Positions 11,601 through 21,878 of a stretch of 64,000 nt of DNA are shown one piece after another (position 1 is the stretch's first letter; every line of letters starts with the position of its first letter). The notes under the pieces were generated by a model. It searched no databases, was not told the origin of the DNA, and saw only the letters and a program-made list of their open reading frames with translations. Origin of the DNA: Aricia agestis. Its lineage: Eukaryota > Arthropoda > Insecta > Lepidoptera > Lycaenidae. The stretch covers positions 1,676,501 to 1,740,500 of the forward strand of contig NC_056422.1 of the NCBI RefSeq assembly GCF_905147365.1, written 5' to 3'. The position numbers and the translations under genes were made by a program.

Positions 11601-12492
11601 CTAGCATGAATTTTTTTAGAATTTTCAATCACTGTGGTATGGGAGAAAATCGACTTTGAATTTTAAGGGTAAGTTTTAGGGGTGAGTCCGCAAGTTGAAA
11701 ATATAACCATCGTATGTAGGATCTATAAGTATACTTGCATGAATTTTTTCAGAATTTTCAATCACTGTGGTATGGGAGAAAATCGACTTTCAATTTTAAG
11801 GGTAAGTTTTAGGGGTGAGTCCGCAAGTTGAAAATATTACCATCGTATGAAGGATCTATAAGTATACTAGCATGATTTTTTTTAGAATTTTCAATCACTG
11901 TGGTGTGGGAGAAAATCGACTTTGAATTTTAAGGGTAAGTTTTAGGGGTGAGTCCGCAAGTTGAAAATATTACCATCGTATGTAGGATCTATAAGTATAC
12001 TAGCATGAATTTTTTCAGAATTTTCAATCACTGTGGTATGGGAGAAAATCGACTTTGAATTTTAAGGGTAAGTTTTAGGGGTGAGTCCGCAAGTTGAAAA
12101 TATTACCATCGTATGTAGGATCTATAAGTATACTAGCATGAATTTTTTTAGAATTTACAATCACTGTGGTATGGGAGAAAATCGACTTTGAATTTTAAGG
12201 GTAAGTTTTAGGGGTGAGTCCGCAAGTTGAAAATATTACCATCGTATGAAGGATCTATAAGTATACTAGCATGATTTTTTTTAGAATTTTCAATCACTGT
12301 GGTGTGGGAGAAAATCGACTTTGAATTTTAAGGGTAAGTTTTAGGGGTGAGTCCGCAAGTTGAAAATATTACCATCGTATGTAGGATCTATAAATATACT
12401 AGCATGAATTTTTTTAGAATTTTCAATCACTGTGGGGTGGAAGAAAAGCGACTTGGAATTATAAGGGTGGGTTTTAGGGGTGACTATTTTTT
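8690..12492 (-). repeat. Right arm: ~28 inverted copies of the 133-bp satellite unit
   Basis: The same unit in reverse orientation, marked by ggggtgagtccgcaagttga at 133-bp spacing (for example 8751 and 8884). It has about 10 more copies than the left arm. Variant units such as aggatcttaaaatatactag (9059, 9325, 9726, 9859, 11055) and agcagactagcatg (8934, 9196) occur at intervals, indicating local block duplication. No ORF, promoter or CENP-B-box-like motif was recognised in the unit. Confidence 0.95.
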
Positions 12493-12639
12493 GAGTTAGA
12501 AATAACATTTGCACCCTCTAAAATTGTCCCCTTATCTCACTATGATGCATATTATATTTTGATACACAAGATAAGTTGTTTTTGTTTTGTAGCTAATTCG
12601 TTCACTTGAACGTTCGGAACTTCAGGCACATGAAGCCTG

Positions 12640-12918
12640 CTGCTAACTTTGAAGTGGTTTGCGATGGATCCGCTTCCACAATAGCCTTTGATTCTTCATT
12701 ATTCATTTTGGTCTCTGGTTGTCCACGGGGCTTGTTCTGAAAGTCAAAATTTCCAGACCGAAAACGTTGGAATACTTGGAACCAAAACCGTACCGTACCG
12801 TGTTTTCTTTTGCGACACTAGCGCCATACATATTGTTAATTCTTCGAGCTGCTTCTGCAGCACTCGTACCACGGTAGAACTCATATTCGTAAGTAAAGCG
12901 ATATTTCAATTTTTCCAT
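12640..12918 (-). pseudogene. mariner transposase, N-terminal part
   Basis: Minus strand reads MEKLKYRFTYEYEFYRGTSA, then AEAARRINNMYGASVAKENT, VRYGF and further to KMNNEESKAIVEADPSQTTS. This is the N-terminal helix-turn-helix DNA-binding part of a mariner transposase. Relative to intact family members the segment around GSKYSNVFGLEILTFRTSPV is altered, and the frame shifts near residue 70. The reading is cut at ...SKLAAGF by the foldback element whose target duplication begins at 12632. Not functional. Confidence 0.85.
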
Positions 12919-13141
12919 TATGCGATATAAACGACTCCAAAGAAAAAATAATCAAGAAAAAAAACAAATGAATGACTGTTTTGGAAACTCATATGTACCA
13001 AATAAATGATTATATAAATTTGAATTTGGAATTCTTAACCAAAGAGGAGATATTTGAGATCAAAGTGGCCTGTACAACAAAACGCCAATTTGATATGTAA
13101 AGACCTAATACTTGACACCTATATTCCAGAAATACTATACA

Positions 13142-13228
13142 AGGTATAACAAAACTAAATGATAATACTTTAGGATGTGTACGTGTTCCTTATAGTGAGT
13201 TTACTGTCAAAGTAGCAGTGCTGAATGA
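13142..13228 (+). repeat. Fragment of the 'GGTGTAACAAAA' foldback MITE
   Basis: Holds tgataatactttaggatgtg, tacgtgttcc and gcagtgctgaatgagc, homologous to one arm of the intact copy at 22272-22536. Truncated. Confidence 0.6.
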
Positions 13229-13234
13229 GCAAAA

Positions 13235-13395
13235 AGATGGCGGACCTAAGTAATTTGGTCGCGTTTAAAGTTAAACCCAAACGACAGATCACAATTAAAA
13301 TTGATTTGACATGATCCGACTACATGACGTTGGTCTGTCAACTACCTAGGAATCAATTTCCTCGATGGTACATACTAGACTAGCTATTTTCGTCA
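13235..13395 (+). repeat. MITE copy, 'TTTGGTCG...GTACCATC' family
   Basis: Holds gcggacctaagtaatttggt and ends gaatcaatttcctcgatggt followed by ac. Homologous to 36826-36978 and 2690-2845. Confidence 0.55.
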
Positions 13396-13839
13396 CGTCA
13401 AAAAAATTCGTAAGACCATTCTCTCGGCAAAAATGACTACGTGACAAAACTCTAGACCCCCTCCCCCCCTCTTGTGACCGATCGTAGTATTTTGAAGACC
13501 CCCCCCCCCCCTAAATGGGTCACGTAGTATGGGTATGCTCCCTAAATAAAAATCTAATGTGAAAAATATTTTTGTACTTACTGTTTAATTTTTTTTGACT
13601 AGCCCTTATTATATGAAAACCGTACTTTTCGCCGTTAAGTAAAAAAGTATTCTATATTTACCTATCTATATTCAAATTAGTTCAGTATCTTCGGCATCTA
13701 TCAAATATTTCCTCTTTATAATATTAGCATAGATAAATATTATTCTAAAACTATATTTAGCAGTCGAATATTGGATTATTTACCGTGGAGACACTCCAAT
13801 CGTCTATCGGATATTTTATTGTTATGTCACTATGATCTT

Positions 13840-14800
13840 CTATACATATAAATAAAATTGGAGTGTCTGTTTGTAATATTGAAATAACGGTAAACGGTAA
13901 ACGGTACATACACCAAAATAACAATTTTTAGAATTTTTGTCTGTCTGTATGTCTGTCTGTTTGTTCCCGCTAATCTCCGAAATGGCTGGACCGATTTAAA
14001 CGGGACTTTTATTGGCAGATAGCTGATATAACAAGGAGTAACTTAGGCTACTTTTTAACCGACTTCCAAAAAGGAGGAGGATATTTTTTTCTTTTTTTAT
14101 GTTTTACCTATGTTTTTTACTCCGCCGTTTGTGGACCGATTTTCAAAATTATTCTGTTGTTGCATAAGATATGGTCCAAATTAGATACCATGTTCATAAA
14201 AGTGGTGATCTGATGTACATCATCAGATCACCACTTTTATGAGAAATCGAGGGGACTCCTTGAAATTTATATGGAAACATAGCGTGATTTGAATTTTTTC
14301 AGAAGGACTTCAAGCATACACTACCAACAAAATAGGAATTTGCACTGAAGTATACCCTGGTTCCGAAGGTGCTGTTTAAAACTATTGAATACTTATAGAC
14401 TGATATAATATGTTCGGGAATTTCGGTGTTGTTTCAACAACTAAAAGCATATTACCTAATATGATGTATCAATTATATTATTCATCATCATCATCACTAT
14501 AATTATGACATGCATCGTCACATTATGACCTTATTAACGGTATTTCTCATAGTCTTTTACTTCAAAACGCGTGCTTTTATTATTATTCCTCCGTTTGTTG
14601 ACTGATTTTTAAAATTCTTTTGTTAAATTGTTGCTGTATGGGGTATAACCTGAATTTGGTACCATGCTTACGAAAGTGGTGATCTGATTGGAACTCCTGA
14701 GTCCAGGATCTTTTTTGGGACACACATAGACACCTCAACTATGTCTTTGATTAATCTTCATGTTTTTTTAGTCGGTACCAGCTAAGTTCAACGGCAGCGT
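13840..14800 (+). repeat. Dispersed repeat with 'TTTTTAACCGACTTCCAAAA' core
   Basis: Contains ttggagtgtctgtttgtaat, tttttaaccgacttccaaaa and agtggtgatctgatg blocks. Inverted homologue at 21200-21480 and a further copy at 58975-59460. Non-coding; likely a non-autonomous element. Family not assigned. Confidence 0.6.
14195..14241. repeat. 47-bp perfect palindrome
   Basis: 21-bp arms (cataaaagtggtgatctgat + g) around a 5-base loop. In the homologous repeat at 59109 the first arm is present but the second is not, so the second arm is a local inverted copy. Confidence 0.8.
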
Positions 14801-15071
14801 AAGTTCTATGTGCAATTTACTGCATTAATACAATAACCAATTTTCTGAAATCTATAATAAGCATAGCAAGTTCACCTACAAGGAGAGAAATAATATTCTA
14901 TAGCGAGCGTTTTTTTGTAGATCTAGAAAAGGGGAATATTTCCTCCCTATATTATTTTGTTATGTCACATCTCATACATCATAGGCAGCGTTTTCGTCAA
15001 AAGATGGCTTAATTTTTTCCAATACCTCTGACAAATGTTAATATTTTTTACTAAAATGCACATTAGAAACT

Positions 15072-15136
15072 TGACAAATTATATGCCTGAACCTTCCTAG
15101 GATGATTCCTAGGAAGGTTCAGGCATATAATTTGTC
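15072..15136. repeat. 65-bp palindrome with ~29-bp arms
   Basis: The arm tgacaaattatatgcctgaa, continuing to cctagg, is repeated inverted after a 6-base loop (atgatt). Followed by catgt repeats (15135-15150). No flanking target duplication seen. Confidence 0.8.
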
Positions 15137-15165
15137 ATGTCATGTCATGTCGACTTTTTATATGA

Positions 15166-15288
15166 AATAAGGGGGCAAACAACACAGCGCAAGCGCTGTT
15201 TCACGCCGGTTTTCTGTGAGAACGTGGTATTTCTCCGGTAGAGCCGGCCCATTCGTGCCGAAGCATGGCTCTCCCACGTTTAAAAGTG
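15166..15288 (-). repeat. Truncated, inverted copy of the 15751-16085 SINE-like element
   Basis: The minus strand matches the 5' part of the element at 15751 (ccatgcttcggcacgaatgg and the cgctgtttcacgccgg stretch), fused directly to its gtttgccccctt tail, so the middle is missing. Confidence 0.65.
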
Positions 15289-15750
15289 AAATTGTGAAAA
15301 GTGCATAAAAATCCGTGAATAAAGGCATTGATTGTATGGAAGCTATCTTCAAATATTTCGTTACTTTCTTTATAATGAAGTTTTAGTGGCAATAGAAAAC
15401 GTAGGTTATGAAAATGCCAACTATCTAGCTAGCGCGGTTCTTGAGATACAGCCTTGAGACGGACATACAGACAGGCTGCTGCTGTCTTTGTAATAGAGTA
15501 GAAAATTTTCTGTCTTTGGTATCTAACTTATTACATTTTGTCGACGCGGACGAAGTCGCGGGTAAGAGCTAGTTATATAATAAATATATACTAATAATCT
15601 ACAGGTATAAACGTCTATATTTATACTCAAAGGAAATCATCTATTTAGACAAGAGCTAATTATAAAAATATTCCTAATCCTAAATCTAAATATTCCATTA
15701 ATTTTAAGAATAACAAACTACGCCAAAATAGAATAGAACTATAACTTTAG

Positions 15751-16085
15751 ACGTGGGAGAGCCATGCTTCGGCACGAATGGGCCGGCTCGACCGGAGAAA
15801 TACCACGTCCTCACAGAAAACCGGCGTGAAACAGCGCTTGCGCTGTGTTTCGCCGAGTGAGTGAGTTTACCGGAGGCCCAATCCCCTACCCTATTCCCTT
15901 CCCTACCCTCCCTTATTCCGTTCCCTTTCCATCCCTACCTTCCCCTATTACCCTATTCCCTCTTAAAAGGCCGGCAACGCACTTGCAGCTCTTCTGATGC
16001 TGCGAGTGTCTATGGGCGACGGAAGTTGCTTTCCATCAGGTGACCCGTTTGCTCGTTTGCCCCCTTATTTCATTAAAAAAAAAAA
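15751..16085 (+). mobile_element. SINE / RTE-tail-like retroelement
   Basis: Begins acgtgggagagccatgcttc, passes through a CCCTA/CCCTTCCC-rich stretch (15885-15965), ggccggcaacgcacttgcag and catcaggtgacccgtttgct, and ends in an A-rich tail. The 3' segment is a very common lepidopteran retroelement tail; another piece is at 32281-32412. Exact family uncertain. Confidence 0.6.
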
Positions 16086-16136
16086 GAACTATTTTGGCAT
16101 ATATATAGTCTAGAGGATATACATACACATGTCTAA

Positions 16137-16365
16137 TGCTAAGTACTCGCATACGGTTTTGCTCATAGACATAATATATACTGTCGGTTTTGCTAGATAC
16201 GAGTACTTTTACTCCGAATCGAAGGAAATGACATATTTGACATATTTAATTCCATCGAGCCGGCTCGAAGCGAGCCTTCGAGCTGTCAGTTTTGCGGTCC
16301 ACACGGTGGTTATTGCTCGATTTGGAGTAAAACTATCGAGCAAAACCGTATGTGAGTACTTAGCA
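16137..16365. mobile_element. MITE, TIR TGCTAAGTACTCGCATACGG, TAA TSD
   Basis: Ends with the inverted match (accgtatgtgagtacttagc + a). TAA at 16134-16136 and 16366-16368 suggests PIF/Harbinger. 229 bp, non-coding. Confidence 0.65.
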
Positions 16366-16485
16366 TAATAGATATATAGTATGTCAATGATTAATGATTA
16401 GCTATGCCAAATAATGCATGTGAACGTGAAATCATGCCAGATTATGTTAGGGTAAGGTGATGATCACTAACTACAACACATTGAC

Positions 16486-19143
16486 CGCCCAGGTAAATTA
16501 ACTTTACCCTAAGGTAAGGTAAACAAAATTACCTGTAGGGTAACGGGCGGGTAAACAGACCGACAGGAGGTCAGGTCGAAGTGGGTCAGACCCGGGATCG
16601 AACAGTTGCGTTGATATGTTTGGTGTTACGTTGTTTTGTGTTAATATGTTTTTGTTTTTTTTTGTGTTCAGTTGTTTGATTGGCTATAATTTGTTTAGTA
16701 ATATTGTATTTGCGAAAGTGCGTCTGTCTGTTTATTTATTTGCCTGTTTAATTTCTTCATGTTACAAACACTGGATGATTTGAACACTTGTTATCCTATA
16801 ACTTTACTAGTGTCACAACTTTTAATATCTATTATTAAATCTAGTTTATTTAAATGTTCCTGGAAAGTGAAAACAAATCGAGAAAACAATAAAATGCAAA
16901 GGACACAAATTTTAAATAACTAGAGATCGCCCAATGGTCGAAATTCGACCTTAGTTTCAACGACATTAGGACTACTACCTATATTTTGTAGAAAATATTG
17001 ACTTTATCATATTTTTTTCAATTCTTGCTCTGGGACTCAGCTGATCTCAGACTGGCCGTGTAAGCATTGTCGAATAGTATCTAAGATTAAAAAAAAAACT
17101 ATAATCCATTATAAAACATAAATAAAAGAGTAGAATTCGTATGTATAAGGTTGTCACTCAAAAATCTGTCATTTTTGCTAGTTACTGTGTTGTAGTGTGT
17201 GTAATGTTTTATTTGTTAAAAAAAATTATGATAAAAGCATAATTTCAAAATAATATTAGCTCGATGCACTCCTTCGCCATATAAACTATAATTGTGCAAA
17301 ATTTCATTCACCTACGTTTCCCCATTTTTCGTCAAAAGGGATACAAAGTTTTTGGCTCACGTATTAATATATAGATTTTTAAATAATGTCTGTACCGCAA
17401 AAAACTTTCGTTTTAGGTTTCACAAAGGGCAGCCAGTAGCCACATAGGTCTTATGCAGCCACAAAACCACAACATAACAGACAGACAGCCAGACATATAC
17501 GTTGTTTAAGCTTTAAATAAGCAGACATTTGGGTGCAACTTAAAAAAAAATCGCAAAATTTTGGGGAAATTCATTTGTCGCGAGGGAACGGTACGTAATA
17601 CCATGATAAAACTATTTTATATCCTTTCCCAAGGCTTAGAATATCCTACTCAAATCATAATGAAATTCGCAACGTGCACGTCAGTAGTGACATAATATTT
17701 CAAAAGAAGTTTTAGGGGCATGTGTCAAAAAATAAACAACAAGAGTTTGTTTATTTTGTAAAGATTATAGCAAATAAAATATATTTAGAACAATAATTAA
17801 TGGTATTTGGATTAGATTTAGTTAAAAACTATTTGTGGAAAAATTAATATATCCATAAAAACTGGCTTTGAGAGTGTAAAACACTCAATAAGTTTCAAGG
17901 CCCTATCTATGCTAAAAGGAAATAAATTGGTCTTAGCAGGACATGTAAGGGATGTAGAAGAGCTCAGAACTAAAGGCAATAGTTATTTAATATGAGCCAA
18001 TATAATTCGCCAAACATTGGTGACTTTAGCACGCTATAAAACCAGTGCAAACGTAAGTACTGAACCAGCCAAAAAACGTGACTAAAATTTAGATAAAGCA
18101 AGTCTAAACATTTTTATTCATTCTTACAGGTAGATAATGCTCGGGTTGTTGTAGCTGGAGTAAAATGCTAAGCTGCGTAACTTATAACCAGAGTGGCAAG
18201 GGCAAACAGCTGCTCTAATATTTAAATGTTTCATTAAAAATATTAACAAAAATACGTGCAATACTTTTTAGTTGAAGAAAATAAAAAGGAATGTTTTTAA
18301 AATTCTTGTTTTTATTTCTTTTTCACAACATTAATACTCTTGAAGAAGATTGGAGTCTTTAAATTTACTAAAACATTCTTCATGTTTCTGATTCTTTACT
18401 CTATGTATTAATATACTTTCAATATTATGGATTCTTACTCGAGCAATATCATAAGCCCTTTCGGTTTCTTCTTGAGAGTACTCGTTTTGTTTTGCTCAAA
18501 ATGGGGGCATACCTTGTAATTTTAACTTTTTTACCCCTGTCATCTAAAGCTTGCTTAATTGAAAACCTTTTTCATTCAAAACTCTATTTCCAGCTTCTAA
18601 AAGATCAGTTAAAACCAGATGTAATATCTGGTTTATCGTCATTTGTGAGTCACTGTTTCTTCCACCTGATACTTTGGATTTAAATGAAATAATATTCTAT
18701 GAATCTATCACTGCAAGTTTTGTCGTCAGGTTTTGGAGACCATGGTGATCCATCAACACTAAACAATAGTTATATCTACTGACTACCTATTTCTCCTGTT
18801 ATTTTTGCAGTCCACGATACAAAAATAATTAGGACAAATTTCTAAAAATTTCAAAACAAGATTGACAAGATTGTTTGACTACGGACTAATGGCCCCTTTT
18901 GTTTCATATTTTTGCCGCGGCAAGCGCGGCGATCGCTTTCTTTGCCCCCTCCACCCACTTCGCACGCTCCGAATATTTAGTCCACAATTTACTGTAACCC
19001 ATACTGGCGCAAGTGTAACTCAATTTATTCTATTTATTTATTAATTTTATTTATTTATTAAAGTTAATTATAACAGGTTACCCCAATTACAATAATTAAC
19101 TACAATTAAGCACTATCTTAAATTAAAATAATTACTTATAATA
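16486..19143. other. AT-rich intron stretch without recognised features
   Basis: Short simple repeats (a GGTAA-rich zone at 16484-16555, TTTGTTT runs near 16640) and scattered decayed repeat fragments. No exon or element could be delimited. Confidence 0.5.
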
Positions 19144-19683
19144 GTACGGAAGCCTTAGAACAAATCTTTTTGTGATTACTAACAAGCAAATTTTTGTGAG
19201 TAGCTTCATTTTGATAAGACGAACAACATTTTTATTTTCGAAAAATCTCGAAAGTGGTAGCTAACAGAGATAGAAAGGATTACATACTTTGACTTGATGG
19301 TCCTAAAATATGGATTGTTCTATTTGTAGGACAATGTTACTCTTAAATTATATAACTATTAATCTATCAATATACAAAAAAATCTGCTCGTTCTGTAATC
19401 AACAAAACTTGGTTGACTACTGTATCCTAAAACGGAACCCTCACAATCTGATTCTTTGTATATTGATATATTAATAGTCATATAATTGAAGAGTAATATT
19501 GTCCTACAAATAGAACAATCCATATTTTAGGACCATCAAGTCAAAGTATGTAATCCTTTCTATCTCTGTTAGCTACCACTTTCGAGATTTTTCGAAAATA
19601 AAAATGTTGTTTGTCTTATCAAAATGACTCACAAAAATTTGCTTGTTAGTAATCACAAAAAAAATGTTCTAGGGCTCCCGTAC
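19144..19683. mobile_element. 540-bp foldback MITE
   Basis: Long inverted arms: left 19144-19378, right 19455-19683, sharing gtacgg...agccttagaaca, tttttgtgattactaacaag and aggatt­acatactttgac-type blocks. The ~75-bp centre holds caacaaaacttggttgacta. No TSD could be fixed with confidence. Confidence 0.75.
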
Positions 19684-19689
19684 CATTAA

Positions 19690-19874
19690 GCCTGGCCGCA
19701 CATTGTCCGAATTCTGATCAGAAACAGTTGAATTTCGCCGGACCGCCACCCCGCACACTATCCGAAATATCCTTCCGGCGAGTTCGAGCTCACTCGGCTC
19801 AGTACAAAATGTAAGAGACAGCGCGGACGTTCAACTGTTTCTGATCAGAAATTTCGGACAATGTGCGGCCGGGC
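19690..19874. mobile_element. PIF/Harbinger-like MITE, TIR GCCTGGCCGCACATTGTCCG, TAA TSD
   Basis: 185 bp. TIRs extend about 40 bp (ttctgatcagaaacagttga inside). TAA at 19687-19689 and 19875-19877. GC-rich centre. It starts 6 bp after the 19144-19683 element. Confidence 0.75.
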
Positions 19875-20098
19875 TAAACATTGCAGTAACATTAATATTC
19901 AATATCCTAGATGCAAACCGTAGAGAGTCTACGCGGCTACGCCCGTAGCGAGTGCTACGCGACGTAGCTCGTAGTTTAGTAGTAATGATTTTTTCTAGTG
20001 GGGTTGTAATTTTTTTATGTTTTAGGGTTTTCTAAGCTACTTAAACATGCATGAAAACAGTATATGTATAATTTAAAATATTTATTAAAAAGAATAGT

Positions 20099-20311
20099 AT
20101 AGGTCTACCAGAATTTGATGGCAAAAAGTGAGAAAGTAAATTGACTAGCAATACCGGGGTACCTAGTTGGAATAAAACATTTTGATCATTTCTTTTCCTT
20201 ATAGCAGCTGATTTTGTGTATGAAACATGCAAGTATAAAAATTTATCCAATGATCAAGGATATTTTTTTAAATCTGCCGTCAAAATTTGCCATCAGATTC
20301 TGGTAGACCTA
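20099..20311. mobile_element. MITE, TIR TAGGTCTACCAGAAT
   Basis: Begins ataggtctaccagaatttga and ends cagattctggtagacctata; likely TA target. A second copy at 31302-31890 carries an insertion. Confidence 0.7.
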
Positions 20312-20734
20312 TAGCATTAAATAATGGTAAAAAAAAACACGATCTTTTATTATTTAAAAGAAATTAACAAATTATTGCATTGTTATTTAGTACTAGCTGT
20401 TGCCTGTGACTTCGTCCGCGTTAGCAAAATGTGATAACAAAGATAGTAAAAAAGATTTAATAATAATAATAATAATAATAATAAAACATTTATTCAACAC
20501 ACATTCACACCACACTACACTTAAATACATAATAATATATTAAACATTAAAAACAAAGTAAACTACAAACAAAAAAAAAGGTAAAAAAATAAATAAAATA
20601 ATAAGGACATAAAAAACTTAAAATTTACCTTGCTACACTATCACTAGGTCGTAGTAGTGAAAGGCAGTGCGATGCGAATATACCATCGAAAGGGATTCCA
20701 CTCAGGCTATGATCATGGTACAGGTTATAGTCCT

Positions 20735-21091
20735 TAACGCCTCCGTGGTCTAGTGGTTAGAGCGTCGCTCTCGACTCCGGAGGTCGTGGGTTCGAATCCC
20801 GCGTTGGAAACATGTTATTTCCAAGTTTGGTTAGGACAATGCAGGCTGATCACCTGATTGTCTGACAAGTAAGATGATCCATGCGTTGGATGGGCATGTA
20901 AAAAAGTCGGTCCTGCGCCTGATCTCTCGCCAGTCGTGTCGGTCTTCCGTCCCACTGGGTTATGAGAGTAAAAGGAATAGAGAGTGCTCTTGTGTACTGC
21001 GCACACACTTGGGCACTATAAAATTACTCCTGCGTACCTGGCCTGGTTTCAATGAAACCGGCCACCGTCACCGAAACTGGTGTGGGGGCTA
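20735..21091 (+). mobile_element. tRNA-derived SINE, 10-bp TSD
   Basis: The head is tRNA-like with an A box (tggtctagtgg, 20746) and a B box (ggttcgaatcc, 20789), so pol III transcription is expected. The body is tRNA-unrelated. An exact 10-bp repeat TTATAGTCCT (20725-20734 and 21092-21101) marks insertion by a LINE machinery. The tRNA-like head is not a functional tRNA gene: the sequence continues into the SINE body. Further copies at 22949-23290 and 43508-43860 (both minus) and a fragment at 56928. Confidence 0.85.
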
Positions 21092-21199
21092 TTATAGTCC
21101 TGCACCGTGATCCCTGGTATTCTGTGGATCCTGAGTAGTTGTCAAGCGACTGACAGACAACAAGCAGTACCTATTAGAAATGAAAATTTAGATAGTAAA

Positions 21200-21480
21200 G
21201 AACATTTAATATCCTCCTCCTTTTCGGAAGTCGGTTAAAAAGAAGCCTAAGCTATTCCTTACTACATCAGCTATGTGCCTAAAAAAGTCCCGTTAAAATC
21301 GCTCCAGCTATTTCTTAGATTAGCCGGAACAAACAGGCAGACAGACAGAAATACAGACAAAAATTGTAAAAAATGTTGTTTTGGTGTCTGTACCCTATAA
21401 ACATTCATGTGCATTTAGTAAAAAACGGTTCTTTCAATATTACAAACAGACACTCCAATTTTATTTATATGTATGTATGT
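21200..21480 (-). repeat. Inverted copy of the 13840-14060 dispersed repeat
   Basis: ccttttcggaagtcggttaa and cagacactccaattttattt are the reverse complements of blocks at 14055 and 13850. Followed by a (atgt)n microsatellite at 21470. Confidence 0.6.
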
Positions 21481-21806
21481 ATGTACGAGTATGTACGTAT
21501 AGATGTATAGATGCAAAGTTTCGAATTAATTGGACTACTGGAGATGGGTAAAAATCGTGCTCAAAGAGTACATACATACAGCCCAAGCTAATAAAAGCGT
21601 ATTAAAAATGGCAGGGTGATTTAGTGAATAACTTGAAGCTAAAATCGTCTCATAAATCTTCATCACGGAACAAAGAAAAGTGAGTTCAAAAGACAGATTT
21701 GTCCAAACCAAAGTTTTCCGCGTCTAAGATGTGATCGAGGCGGCGCCATCATTAAAAATGACATGAATATTAATGGCCAACTGACGCGAAAACAGCTGAC
21801 CTCATT

Positions 21807-21841
21807 CACAGTATAGCAATATGTCATATTGCTATACTGTG
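21807..21841. repeat. 35-bp perfect palindrome flanked by 7-bp direct repeats
   Basis: cacagtatagcaatatg, one base, then the exact inverse. CCTCATT occurs at 21800-21806 and 21842-21848, so it looks like a micro-insertion with target duplication. Confidence 0.8.
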
Positions 21842-21878
21842 CCTCATTGTACTATCTATCAGAGAAGTTGATTCCTAG

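Larger units (their letters stand above)
5486..12631. mobile_element. 7.1-kb foldback element with satellite arms, 8-bp TSD
   Basis: The insertion in the mariner is bounded by exact 8-bp repeats GAAGCCTG at 5478-5485 and 12632-12639. It starts ATGTGCCTGAAGTTCCGAAC and ends with the inverted copy. The outer ~139 bp of each end (5486-5624 and 12493-12631) are near-perfect inverted repeats of unique sequence. Inward, each arm is a tandem array of a 133-bp unit (left 5625-7996, right 8690-12492, opposite orientation). The middle (7997-8689) is unique and includes a palindrome and a short exon-like ORF. The architecture recalls Foldback/Galileo elements. The 8-bp TSD fits hAT or P superfamilies but the TIR start is not diagnostic. 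No transposase was found. Confidence 0.88.
4974..13108 (-). mobile_element. mariner transposon, internally deleted and split by a 7.1-kb insertion
   Basis: TIRs: ttaggcccttacatatgaaa at 4974 and the inverted near-copy ending aaagacctaa at 13108, flanked by TA at 4972-4973 and 13109-13110. Transposase coding remnants are on the minus strand, N-terminal piece at 12640-12918 and C-terminal piece at 5165-5477. They read toward each other correctly once the insertion at 5486-12631 and one target copy are ignored: the N-terminal piece ends at ...SKLAAGF and the frame resumes with GV beyond the insertion. The reconstituted element would be about 990 bp, shorter than the usual ~1.3 kb. Cecropia/irritans-type mariner by sequence. 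Confidence 0.88.
4675..13542. mobile_element. PIF/Harbinger-like element, TIR GGGAGCATACCCATACTACG; outermost shell of a nest
   Basis: The left end GGGAGCATACCCATACTACG at 4675 is matched by the inverted copy ending gggtatgctccc at 13542. A 3-bp TAA occurs on both sides (4672-4674 and 13543-13545), fitting PIF/Harbinger target duplication. Both subterminal regions carry long C-runs (4720-4780 and 13458-13512). The element is split by a mariner (4974-13108). Its own DNA is only about 730 bp and non-coding, and includes MITE fragments at 13142 and 13235. Confidence 0.7.

Noticed and set aside
5625..12492. CRISPR-like or regulatory array appearance
   Set aside because: The 133-bp units are contiguous, with no variable spacers; this is satellite DNA in a eukaryotic genome.
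12688..12930. Plus-strand ORF of 80 codons
   Set aside because: Antisense shadow of the mariner transposase N-terminus on the minus strand.
20740..20810. Possible tRNA gene (A and B boxes present)
   Set aside because: It is the head of a SINE with a 10-bp TSD and a ~280-bp body repeated at 22949 and 43508; no terminated tRNA.
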